In this document: positions 1-7,483 of the stretch, piece after piece
Position numbering within the stretch: the first letter of the stretch is position 1
Layout of the letters: the number at the start of each line of letters is the position of its first letter
DNA from: Massilia rubra
Lineage (GTDB): Bacteria; Pseudomonadota; Gammaproteobacteria; Burkholderiales; Burkholderiaceae_D
Length of the DNA: 64,000 nucleotides
Direction: 5' to 3'
Assembly (NCBI RefSeq): GCF_011682065.1
Contig: NZ_VUYU01000016.1
Coordinates: forward strand, 62,001 to 126,000
The notes under the pieces: model-generated
Database searches by the model: none
What the model saw: only the letters and a program-made list of their open reading frames with translations
What the model was told of the DNA's origin: nothing
Position numbers and translations under genes: made by a program

Positions 1-87
1 GCTGGCCACCCATTGGCCTGGCGCGGCGCCCTCGTCGGCCAGGGCCCACTTGATGCGCGTATTGCCGGCGTCGATCAATAACAGCAT
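1..87 (-). CDS. coaX: Type III pantothenate kinase, N-terminal 29 residues (runs off window)
   Basis: Only the first 29 codons are present; the rest lies left of the window. The translation begins MLLLIDAGNTRIKWALADEG. The DAGNTRIKW stretch is the N-terminal nucleotide-binding motif of the ASKHA-fold type III pantothenate kinases, which catalyse the first step of CoA synthesis without feedback inhibition by CoA. The birA stop codon ends one base upstream of the coaX start, so the two are transcribed together; birA-coaX is a common betaproteobacterial pair. Identification rests on this motif and the neighbour. Confidence 0.88.
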   Translation of the reverse strand, partial: MLLLIDAGNTRIKWALADEGAAPGQWVAS

Positions 88-88
88 G

Positions 89-877
89 CTAGGCCTCCCG
101 CAGCGACACGTCGCCGGCCACGATGGCGATGCGGCCGGCGGCCGTGTCGAGCAGCAGGCGCCCCCAATCGTCCACGCCGGCCGCCACCCCTTCGTGCAGG
201 GTCACGCCGCGGTCGATGATCACCACCGGCACGCCCTGCCAGGCATGCAGGCGGTTCCAGCGCGCGCAAAAGGGCGCAAAGCCGTCCTGCGCGAACTGGC
301 CCAGGTTGGCCGCCAGCGCGCCCAGGAGCTGGGCGATGAGCGCGTTGCGGTCCATCTGCGCCAGCCACGGAGCGGCGGCCACGGAGCGGCCGATGCGCTG
401 TTCGATGTCATCGGGCATGAGCAGATTGAGGCCGACGCCGATCACCGCCCACACGCCGCCGCTTGGGGCGGCCTGGGTTTCGATCAGCACCCCGGCCAGC
501 TTGGCGCCGTCGCGCAGCACGTCGTTGGGCCACTTGAGCTGGACCGGCACATCGAGCGCGCCGAGGGCGTCGGCCAGCGCCACCCCGACCGCCAGCGGCA
601 GCCCGGCCAGCTCGCGCAGCGGCCCGGCAAAATGCCAGGCCAGCGAAAACGTCAGCGCCGTGCCGGGCGCGGACAGCCAGCTGCGGCCCGCGCGTCCGCG
701 TCCGGCCGTCTGGTGCAGGGCCACGCGCAGCACTGGGCGGCGCAGGCCGGCGGCGCGCGCCAGCAGGTCGGCGTTGGTCGATCCGGTTTCGGTGACCACT
801 TCGATGTCGATCGCGCCGGCGGGCGTACCATAGTGGCGTGCGATCGCGCCCGCATCCATGGCGAAGGTCTCGTTCAT
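89..877 (-). CDS. birA: Biotin--[acetyl-CoA-carboxylase] ligase, monofunctional (group I)
   Basis: This 262-residue protein activates biotin with ATP and attaches it to the biotin carboxyl carrier protein. Visible ligase motifs are GRGRAGRSW (about residues 59-67, biotinyl-AMP loop), KWPND (115-119), KLAGVLIE (126-133) and GVGLNL (147-152). A small C-terminal domain follows. There is no N-terminal winged-helix domain, so it should not act as the biotin-operon repressor that E. coli BirA is. The ATG at 877 was chosen because it overlaps the stop of the upstream SDR gene by 4 bp (ATGA) and the domain begins right after it. A longer in-frame extension to 988 lies inside the SDR gene and is low-complexity. 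Confidence 0.93.
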   Translation of the reverse strand: MNETFAMDAGAIARHYGTPAGAIDIEVVTETGSTNADLLARAAGLRRPVLRVALHQTAGRGRAGRSWLSAPGTALTFSLAWHFAGPLRELAGLPLAVGVALADALGALDVPVQLKWPNDVLRDGAKLAGVLIETQAAPSGGVWAVIGVGLNLLMPDDIEQRIGRSVAAAPWLAQMDRNALIAQLLGALAANLGQFAQDGFAPFCARWNRLHAWQGVPVVIIDRGVTLHEGVAAGVDDWGRLLLDTAAGRIAIVAGDVSLREA

Positions 878-1656
878 GGCGCGCCCTTGCTTGCATTGCG
901 CGCCTTGTGGGGCGCGTTGACGAAGGCCAGGTCGTACAAGAAGTCGGGCAGCAGCCGCAGCAACTTGGCCACCACGCCCATCTGCCACGGGATGACACGG
1001 TAGGTGGCGCCGGCGGCGATGGTCTTTACGGCCCTGGCGGCAAAGCGCCCGGGCGTCATCAGGAACGGCATCGGATAGGAATTATGCTTGGTCATGGGGG
1101 TGTCGATGTAGCCTGGTGCGATGGTCACCACGCCAATGCCGTGCGGCTTGAGTTCGAGCCGCAGCGACTCGCAATACACGCGCACAGCCGCCTTGGACGC
1201 GCTGTAGGCGCCGGCGCCGGGCAGGCCGCGCACCCCGGCCACGCTGCCGATGCCAACCAGGCGGCAGGGCGTGTGCTGCGCTTTCATGGTGGCGATGAAG
1301 GGCGCGAAGGTGGCCATGGTGGCGCCGACGTTGGTGGCGATGATGGCGTCGAACACCTCCATGTCTTCGGCGTATTCGGTCAGGGTGCCGACCGAAATGC
1401 CGGCGCAGGCGATGACGATATCGGCCCCGCCGCAGCGGGCGATGAAATCGACGGCGGCGGCGACCAGTGCGGCGCGGTCGGTCACGTCCAGCACGTACAC
1501 CAAGTGCCGTTCGGGATGGGGCAACTGCGCGCGCAGCGCGTCGAGCGCGTCGCGGCGGCGCGCCACCAGGCCCACCGTGGCGCCGCGCGCGGCGTATTCG
1601 CGCGCCAGCGCGGCGCCCAGCCCGCTCGACGCGCCGGTGATGAACACGCGGTTCAT
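874..1656 (-). CDS. SDR family NAD(P)-dependent oxidoreductase
   Basis: This 260-residue protein is a classical short-chain dehydrogenase/reductase. It has the cofactor-binding TGASSGLG at residues 7-14, Asn109, Ser138 and the catalytic YSASK (Tyr151, Lys155). An Arg-Arg pair after beta-strand 2 (VARRR) suggests NADP(H) preference. The substrate is not readable from sequence; the PGYIDTPM stretch is common to acyl or polyol SDRs. It lies between dsbA and birA on the same strand and overlaps birA by 4 bp, so translational coupling is likely. Membership in the family is certain, the function is not. Confidence 0.9.
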   Translation of the reverse strand: MNRVFITGASSGLGAALAREYAARGATVGLVARRRDALDALRAQLPHPERHLVYVLDVTDRAALVAAAVDFIARCGGADIVIACAGISVGTLTEYAEDMEVFDAIIATNVGATMATFAPFIATMKAQHTPCRLVGIGSVAGVRGLPGAGAYSASKAAVRVYCESLRLELKPHGIGVVTIAPGYIDTPMTKHNSYPMPFLMTPGRFAARAVKTIAAGATYRVIPWQMGVVAKLLRLLPDFLYDLAFVNAPHKARNASKGAP

Positions 1657-1675
1657 GGGGCGCGGCCAAGCATGG

Positions 1676-2344
1676 CTATTTTTTTTCCGCGGCCGCTTTC
1701 GCGACCAGGTGATCCATCACTTGCAGGGCCATCTGCTGCTGCTGCGCTTCGCTGGCCTCAGTCACGGCCGAGCCGGCTTGGGTGGGCGAGGTCAGGTAGC
1801 GGCCGGCGATGGCGATCTTCGGCCAGTCCTGGACCTTGTAGGCGGCCACCATGCCGTTGGCGCGTCCCAGCTTGGCCTGGATGCCGAAGGAGCGGTAGGC
1901 ATTGGTGAAGGCGGCGCGGTCGATGCCGGCGCCGGCGGCCCAGTCGAACACCTGCTCGTCGTTGCCGAAGCGCTGGTGCTGCTCATGCATCGCGGTAAAC
2001 ACCTTGGCGTGGTACTGCGGCGCGATGCCCATCGATTCGAGCGTGTAGTACAGGCGCTGCTGCGGCACCACGGCCGGCGTGTGGCCCAGGTGGACGCGCT
2101 TGAAGACGATCTTGTCGCTGTTCTTCTTGACCCACTCGGCCAGCACCGGCTCGAAGCTGGCGCAGTGAGGGCAGTAGTAGGCGAAAAACTCGGTCACTTC
2201 GATCTTCTGGCCGGCGTCGGTGTTCTGGGTCGCGGCCAGGGTGGCGTATTCGACGCCGCTGGACGGCTGCTCGGGCGAGGCGCTGGCGCCCGCGCCCGCG
2301 CCGCACAGCGCCAGGGCGAGCATGATCTTGAAAAGAGTAGGCAT
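1676..2344 (-). CDS. dsbA: Periplasmic thiol:disulfide interchange protein DsbA
   Basis: This 222-residue exported oxidoreductase has a hydrophobic signal peptide (about residues 4-22, ending ASAS) and a thioredoxin fold. The active site CPHC is at residues 58-61, the classical DsbA dipeptide Pro-His. The cis-Pro region is visible near the C-terminal third (GRYLTSP). It introduces disulfides into secreted proteins and is normally reoxidised by DsbB, which is not in this window. It lies directly downstream of a SPOR-domain gene on the same strand, the usual Burkholderiales order argS-SPOR-dsbA. Confidence 0.95.
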   Translation of the reverse strand: MPTLFKIMLALALCGAGAGASASPEQPSSGVEYATLAATQNTDAGQKIEVTEFFAYYCPHCASFEPVLAEWVKKNSDKIVFKRVHLGHTPAVVPQQRLYYTLESMGIAPQYHAKVFTAMHEQHQRFGNDEQVFDWAAGAGIDRAAFTNAYRSFGIQAKLGRANGMVAAYKVQDWPKIAIAGRYLTSPTQAGSAVTEASEAQQQQMALQVMDHLVAKAAAEKK

Positions 2345-2359
2345 GTATGTGATCCGTGG

Positions 2360-3064
2360 TTATTTCTGGTTGCGTACGATGGCCACGTCGATGCCGGCGT
2401 CGACCAGCTTGGCGCGCGCCTTGTTCATCGACTCGACCTGGCCGAAGGGGCCGATGCGCACCCGGTGCAGCACGCCGCTGTCGTTGGCGCGCTCGCTGAT
2501 GACCGCTTCGAAGCCGAGCAGCGCCAGCTTGGCGCGCGTGTTCTCGGCGTCGCCCACTTCGCGGAAGGCGCCGGCCTGCAGGTAGTAAGTGATCTTGTCC
2601 TCGGCCGGTTCGGCGGCGGCCGACGGCGCCACGTTCTGGGCCGGGGCGGCGGCCACCTGGGTTGGCGCCGGCTTCGGTGCGGGCGGCGGCGTGGCCGGCA
2701 AGGCCGGTTTCTCTTTCATATTCGCGATGGCCGCGCCGAGCGGATCGGCTTCGGCCGGGGTGCCTGGCTTGGGCTTGTCGGTGATCTGCTTGTTGGCCGC
2801 GCGCGCCGCGTCCTTGTTCCCGTACAGCGGCTTGTTCGGATCGGCCGCCTGGCCGGCGGTCGGTTCCGTCATCTTGCCGGCCTTGCCGGTTTTATCGGTA
2901 AACGGCGTCGCGCCCTTGGTGATCGCCAGCGCGACCGCGACAGCGATCACCAGGCCCACGATCAGGCCGATGACGATGCCGGTGAGGGTATTGCCTTGCT
3001 GGTACTTGAACGAGAGCTTGAGCCGAGGGCGGGAATCGCGTGTCATTGGAGCTTTCAATCGCAT
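2360..3064 (-). CDS. SPOR domain-containing membrane protein (cell division associated)
   Basis: This 234-residue bitopic inner-membrane protein has a short basic cytoplasmic N-terminus and one transmembrane helix (about residues 27-48, rich in Ile/Val/Leu). A long Pro/Ala/Lys-rich periplasmic linker follows. A C-terminal SPOR domain (about 158-231, beginning YYLQAGAF) should bind denuded septal glycan. The architecture is that of FtsN/DedD-like proteins, but the sequence does not tell which. The gene starts 7 bp after the argS stop. A second ATG at 3046 is an equally plausible start and would shorten the protein by 6 residues. Confidence 0.87.
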   Translation of the reverse strand: MRLKAPMTRDSRPRLKLSFKYQQGNTLTGIVIGLIVGLVIAVAVALAITKGATPFTDKTGKAGKMTEPTAGQAADPNKPLYGNKDAARAANKQITDKPKPGTPAEADPLGAAIANMKEKPALPATPPPAPKPAPTQVAAAPAQNVAPSAAAEPAEDKITYYLQAGAFREVGDAENTRAKLALLGFEAVISERANDSGVLHRVRIGPFGQVESMNKARAKLVDAGIDVAIVRNQK

Positions 3065-3070
3065 TAGCGG

Positions 3071-4783
3071 TTACATTTTTTCCGGCGCCGACACGCCGAT
3101 CAGGGCCAGGCCGTTGCGCAGCACCTGGCGCGTGGCGGCGATCAGCGCCATTCGGGCGAGCTTGAGCGGCTCATTGTCCTCGATCAGCACGCGCTCGTTG
3201 TTGTAGAAGCTGTGCAGATCGGCGGCCAGCTCGCGCAGGTAGAAGGCTACCTGGTGCGGGCCGAGCTCGATGCGGGCGCGCGCCAGCATGTCCGGATAAG
3301 CCGCCAGCTTGGCCAGCAAGGCCATCTCGGTGGGGGCGGTCAGGGGCGCCAGGTCAACCGAGGACAGCGACGACAGGTCGGCTCCGAACTTGTCGAGCAC
3401 GCGGCAGATGCGGGCGTGCGCGTAATGGACGTAATGCACCGGATTCTCGTCGGTTGTCTTGAGGGCGACATCGACATCGAACACGAATTCGGTATCGGCC
3501 TTGCGCGAAATGAGGAAAAAGCGCACCGCGTCGCGGCCCTTGGCGATGTCGCCGTCGCCCGACCATTCGATCAGGTCGCGCACGGTCACGTAGGAACCGG
3601 CGCGCTTGGAGATCTTGACCTCTTCGCCGCCTTTCATGACGGTGACCATCTTGTGCAGCACATAGTCCGGATAGCCCTGCGGGATATCGAGGCCGACCGC
3701 CTGCAAGCCGGCGCGCACGCGCGCGATGGTGCCGTGGTGGTCGCTGCCCTGGATATTGATGGCCTGGGTGAAGCCGCGCTGCCATTTGACGACGTGGTAC
3801 GCCACGTCCGGCACGAAGTAGGTGAAGCCGCCTTCGGACTTGCGCATCACGCGGTCCTTGTCGTCGCCGTAGTCGGTGGTGCGCAGCCACAGCGCGCCGT
3901 CCTGCTCATAGGTCTTGCCGGCCTTGATGAGCGCCTCGACGGTTTTCTCGACCTTGCCGTCGGCGTACAAGGACGACTCGAGATAGTAATTATCGAACTT
4001 CACGCCGAACGCTTGCAGGTCGATATCCTGCTCGTTGCGCAGATAGGTGACGGCGAACGGGCGGATCGAATCGAGGTCGTCGACATTGCCGCTGGCGGTG
4101 GCGGGCAAGCCGTCGCTGGCCGAGACGGTTTTGCCGGCCAGGTAATCGGTGGCGATATCGGCGATGTAGTCGCCGTTGTAGGCCGACTCGGGCCATGCGG
4201 CGTCGCCGGGCTTGAAGCCCCGCGCGCGCGCCTGGACCGAATTGGCCAGGGTGGCGATCTGCACGCCGGCGTCGTTGTAATAGAACTCGCGGGTGACCGC
4301 ATAGCCCTGGGCGTCGAACAGGGCGGCGAGGGCGTCGCCCAGCGCGGCCTGGCGGCCGTGGCCCACGTGCAGGGGGCCGGTCGGATTGGCCGAGACGAAT
4401 TCGAGGATGACCTTCTTGCCGGCGCCGGCGTCGCTGCGGCCGAAGGCCTGGCCTTCGGCGAGGATGGCCTTGACCACCGACTGCTTGGCGCAAGCTGCCA
4501 CGCGCAGGTTGATGAAGCCTGGGCCGGCGATATCGGCGCTCTCGACCAGGGCCTTGCCGGCCGGGTTCTCGAGCAGGGAAGCGACGATTTTCTGGGCCAG
4601 TTCGCGCGGGTTCATCTTGAGCTGCTTGGCCAGCTGCATGGCGATATTACAGGCGATGTCGCCGTGCGACGGATCGCGCGGGCGCTCAAGGACGACGGAC
4701 GGCGAGATGCCGGTGCCATCGAGGACGGGGGCGAGGGCGGCCTGGAACAGGGCGGCGATTTCTTGTTTTTGTGAGGCGAGCAT
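3071..4783 (-). CDS. argS: Arginyl-tRNA synthetase
   Basis: This 570-residue class Ia aminoacyl-tRNA synthetase charges tRNA-Arg. Visible features are the N-terminal Add1-type tRNA-binding domain, the HIGH signature as HVGH (residues 139-142) after SANPTGPL, the KMSKS-equivalent KISKRAGSY, and an all-alpha DALR anticodon-binding domain at the C-terminus ending near [13 protein letters not shown]. Its length matches the family. It is first in a minus-strand cluster argS-SPOR-dsbA-SDR-birA-coaX. The upstream side is a 637-bp gene-free region containing repeats. Confidence 0.97.
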   Translation of the reverse strand: MLASQKQEIAALFQAALAPVLDGTGISPSVVLERPRDPSHGDIACNIAMQLAKQLKMNPRELAQKIVASLLENPAGKALVESADIAGPGFINLRVAACAKQSVVKAILAEGQAFGRSDAGAGKKVILEFVSANPTGPLHVGHGRQAALGDALAALFDAQGYAVTREFYYNDAGVQIATLANSVQARARGFKPGDAAWPESAYNGDYIADIATDYLAGKTVSASDGLPATASGNVDDLDSIRPFAVTYLRNEQDIDLQAFGVKFDNYYLESSLYADGKVEKTVEALIKAGKTYEQDGALWLRTTDYGDDKDRVMRKSEGGFTYFVPDVAYHVVKWQRGFTQAINIQGSDHHGTIARVRAGLQAVGLDIPQGYPDYVLHKMVTVMKGGEEVKISKRAGSYVTVRDLIEWSGDGDIAKGRDAVRFFLISRKADTEFVFDVDVALKTTDENPVHYVHYAHARICRVLDKFGADLSSLSSVDLAPLTAPTEMALLAKLAAYPDMLARARIELGPHQVAFYLRELAADLHSFYNNERVLIEDNEPLKLARMALIAATRQVLRNGLALIGVSAPEKM

Positions 4784-4909
4784 GAGCGGTGATCTGTAGA
4801 GTAGTCGAGCGGTGGCAGTGCCACGGGCAATAGTAGCTCAATTATACTGGTTTGCCGCCCCTCTGAGTCCGCCCTCGCAACCCACCGACAACGCCACCCC
4901 CGCCAACAA

Positions 4910-5098
4910 GCTCCCCACCGGGGTCTGACCTCTGATTAGCAATGAAAACCTTGTCTTTTTTCTTGTCAGCAACAATGATCCGACTCGGGCGTGGCGCCTA
5001 AGGCGGTGGTGCCCGGAGCGCCCCGTTTTTGCATGCAAAATTGCTGATGGTTAGAAATATGTTTCGAATCAGAGGTCAGACCCCGGTTGTCGGATTTT
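4910..5098. repeat. 189-bp palindrome-ended element, copy 1 (MITE/BIME-like)
   Basis: Copy 1 of a 189-bp unit also found at 5115-5303. It carries perfect 20-bp terminal inverted repeats, CCGGGGTCTGACCTCTGATT at 4918-4937 and its exact reverse complement at 5067-5086. The interior holds further short palindromes, including TTTTGCATGCAAAA. It differs from copy 2 at about nine positions, most within one 24-nt stretch (about 4949-4972). No transposase is encoded. The GGGGTCTGACC end motif recurs at 50251-50726, which marks this as a dispersed family. Mobilisation in trans is an inference. Confidence 0.8.
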
Positions 5099-5114
5099 GC
5101 GCTCCCCACCGTGC

Positions 5115-5303
5115 GCTCCCCACCGGGGTCTGACCTCTGATTAGCAATGAAAACGTTATCTTTTTGGTTATCGACAACAATGATCCGACTCGGGCGTGGC
5201 GCCCAAGGCGGTGGTGCCCGGAGCGCCCCGTTTTTGCATGCAAAATTGCTGATGGTTGGAAATATGTTTCGAATCAGAGGTCAGACCCCGGTTGTCGGAT
5301 TTT
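5115..5303. repeat. 189-bp palindrome-ended element, copy 2 (MITE/BIME-like)
   Basis: Direct-orientation second copy of the 189-bp unit, separated from copy 1 by 16 bp. The terminal 20-bp inverted repeats lie at 5123-5142 and 5272-5291. The direct order and the shared outer bases (gctccccacc before the left end, ttgtcggatttt after the right end) suggest tandem duplication of a larger unit or two nested insertions. It ends about 118 bp before the rsmB start and so may influence rsmB transcription. Confidence 0.8.
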
Positions 5304-5420
5304 GGGAGGGCGGGCGTTGGGCGTTGGAAGAATGTGTTGTCATAAAGGATCGTTTAAGCCTGTGCGGGACCTAAACCGGTACAATTGCGCCTTTATTAAG
5401 TAGCCGAGCTGACCCCGACC

Positions 5421-6842
5421 ATGACGAACAAGCGCCCGACGCTCTCCATCAAACCCGCCGCCGCCAAAACCGCCAAGCCGGCCGCGCCGCGCATGCGCGC
5501 GAGTTACGAGGTCAAACCGGTGCTCCAGCCCGGCTACCGCCCCGACCTGAAACCCGATTCGCTCGCGCTGTGCCTGCTCGGCGCGGCCAATGCCGTGGCC
5601 CAGGTGCGCGCCGGCGCCGCCTTGCCGCAGGCGCTCTTGACCGCCTTCGGCGTGACCGCCGCCGCGCCACAGGCGCGCGGGGCGATCCAGGATATCGCCT
5701 ACCGTACCATGCGCCAGCTCGGCCGCAGCGAAACCCTGCTCGGCCTGATGACCTCCAAGGCCCCCGAGCCGCCGATGCTGGCCAGCCTGCTGTGCTGCGC
5801 CCTGACCCTGATCGATACGCCCGACGGCGCCGAGCCGCCCTACGAAGTATTTACCGTCGTCGACCAGGCCGTGACCGTGGCCAGTTCGCATCCGGACATG
5901 GCGCACGCCAAGGGCATGGTCAACGCCGTGCTGCGCCGCTTTCTGCGCGAACGCGAGGAGCTGCTCAAGAGCGCGCTGACGCAGCCGGTCGCGCAGTTCA
6001 ATTATCCGCAGTGGTGGATCGACGCCGCCAAAGCGGCTTATCCGGGCAACTGGCAAGCCATCCTGGCGGCCGGCAACGCCCAGCCGCCGTTGACCTTGCG
6101 CGTGAACCAGCGCAAGACCACGGTCGAGGCCTACATCCAATTGCTGGCCGACGCGGGCATGGCCGCCACGCGCATCGGCCCGTCGGCGGTGCGCCTCGAA
6201 AAAGCGCTGGGCGTGGCCCTGATTCCCGGTTTCGAGGACGGCCTGGCCTCGGTGCAGGACGCCGGCGCCCAGCTGGCCGCGCCGCTGCTCGATGTGCAGG
6301 ACGGCATGCGCGTGCTCGACGCCTGCGCCGCGCCGGGCGGCAAGACGTGCCACTTGCTGGAACTGGCGCAGCTGGACCTGACCGCGCTCGACTCGGACCC
6401 CAAGCGCCTCGAGCGCGTGGGCGAGAACCTGGAACGCCTCGGTTTGTCGGCCACGCTGAAAGCGTTCGAAGCCCAGACCAGCGTCTGGTGGGACGGCCAG
6501 CAGTTCGACCGCATCCTGGCCGACGTGCCGTGCACGGCCTCGGGCATCGTGCGGCGCCACCCGGACATCCGCTGGTTGCGGCGCAAGGGCGATGCACTCC
6601 AACTTGCAACACTTTCGGCCAAAATTCTCGACAACCTTTGGCAGATGCTGCGCCCGAATGGTAAATTGCTGTTCGTGACATGTTCGCTCTGGCCCCAGGA
6701 ATCGGAGGCGCAGGCCGCCGCATTCGCGGTGCGCCACAACGCGACTCGCCTCGCCGCGCCGGGACAGTTGCTTCCGACCGGTACCGCCGTGCAGGATCAT
6801 GACGGTTTGTTCTACGCCCTGTTTCAAAAAAACGCGACGTAA
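5421..6842 (+). CDS. rsmB: 16S rRNA (cytosine-967-C5)-methyltransferase RsmB
   Basis: This 473-residue protein has an N-terminal Lys/Ala-rich extension, a NusB-like RNA-binding domain (about residues 45-190) and a C-terminal Rossmann methyltransferase domain. The SAM-binding motif is DACAAPGGKTCHL. Both m5C-methyltransferase cysteines are visible: Cys371 in DVPCTASG (motif IV) and the catalytic Cys421 in VTCSLWPQE (motif VI). It modifies C967 of 16S rRNA. It heads a plus-strand cluster with a DUF4390 gene and a two-component pair, an arrangement conserved in Burkholderiales. Confidence 0.94.
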   Translation: MTNKRPTLSIKPAAAKTAKPAAPRMRASYEVKPVLQPGYRPDLKPDSLALCLLGAANAVAQVRAGAALPQALLTAFGVTAAAPQARGAIQDIAYRTMRQLGRSETLLGLMTSKAPEPPMLASLLCCALTLIDTPDGAEPPYEVFTVVDQAVTVASSHPDMAHAKGMVNAVLRRFLREREELLKSALTQPVAQFNYPQWWIDAAKAAYPGNWQAILAAGNAQPPLTLRVNQRKTTVEAYIQLLADAGMAATRIGPSAVRLEKALGVALIPGFEDGLASVQDAGAQLAAPLLDVQDGMRVLDACAAPGGKTCHLLELAQLDLTALDSDPKRLERVGENLERLGLSATLKAFEAQTSVWWDGQQFDRILADVPCTASGIVRRHPDIRWLRRKGDALQLATLSAKILDNLWQMLRPNGKLLFVTCSLWPQESEAQAAAFAVRHNATRLAAPGQLLPTGTAVQDHDGLFYALFQKNAT

Positions 6843-6885
6843 CGGGTCCTTCGACTATGCGAACTTTTAAGGCTCTGTCCCTCCT

Positions 6886-7461
6886 GTGACATTACGATTT
6901 TTCCGACTCCTGGCCTGCCAGCTGCTGCTGATGTTCGCGTCCGCATGCGCGTTCGGGCCGGCACGGGCGGCGGAAGTGGTCGATATCACGCATGCCCACA
7001 TCGAGGCGACCGATGACGGCTACCGCCTCGCGGCCAGCTATGCGTTCGAGCTCAACGAGGGCCTGGAAGACGCCATCAAGCATGGCGTGCAGCTGTACTT
7101 CACCACCGAAATTGAACTGACGCGCCCGCGCTGGTACTGGTACGACGACAAGGCTGTCTCGGCGCGCCAGACCATCCGCATCTGGTACAACGTGCTCACG
7201 CGCCAGTACCATGTATCGGTGCTGGGCAGCATGGCGCAGAGCTTTCCGACCCTGGAAGACGCGATGGTGCTGATCCGCCGGCCCAGCCGCTGGGTGATCG
7301 CGCCGAAATCGGCGCTCAAGCGCGGCGAGACCTATAACGTCACCCTGCGCATGTTCATGGACCGGGAATTGCTGCCCAAGCCGATGCAGGTCAACGCGCT
7401 CAATAATTCCGACTGGCGCCTCGCTTCCAAGAACAAAACCTTCCCCTATACGGCGGAATGA
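6886..7461 (+). CDS. DUF4390 domain-containing exported protein
   Basis: This 191-residue protein begins at a GTG and has a signal peptide (hydrophobic core about residues 5-22, cleavage probable after ARA). The mature part matches the pattern of the DUF4390 family, which in betaproteobacteria sits between rsmB and an NtrY-like kinase. Typical stretches are LNEGLEDAIKHGVQLYF and a conserved PRWYWYD. The biochemical role is unknown. The position suggests a periplasmic accessory to the following membrane kinase, which is inference from synteny. It starts 43 bp after rsmB and ends 22 bp before the kinase. Confidence 0.85.
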   Translation: MTLRFFRLLACQLLLMFASACAFGPARAAEVVDITHAHIEATDDGYRLAASYAFELNEGLEDAIKHGVQLYFTTEIELTRPRWYWYDDKAVSARQTIRIWYNVLTRQYHVSVLGSMAQSFPTLEDAMVLIRRPSRWVIAPKSALKRGETYNVTLRMFMDRELLPKPMQVNALNNSDWRLASKNKTFPYTAE

Positions 7462-7483
7462 TCAACGTGGAACTGGAACCAGC

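Larger units (their letters stand above)
4784..5420. other. Gene-free interval between divergent argS and rsmB, dominated by twin 189-bp repeats
   Basis: No convincing gene lies in this 637-bp interval. About 60% of it is two near-identical 189-bp repeats (4910-5098 and 5115-5303), annotated separately. The flanks (4784-4909 and 5304-5420) should hold the divergent promoters of argS and rsmB, but no high-scoring -35/-10 pair could be assigned with confidence. Short reading frames that cross the repeats have no recognisable similarity and are treated as chance. Confidence 0.7.

Noticed and set aside
5147-5374. Short frames starting inside the 189-bp repeats (for example the 75-codon frame at 5147)
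   Set aside because: They cross repeat borders, differ between the two copies in the variable stretch, and show no known family; treated as chance.
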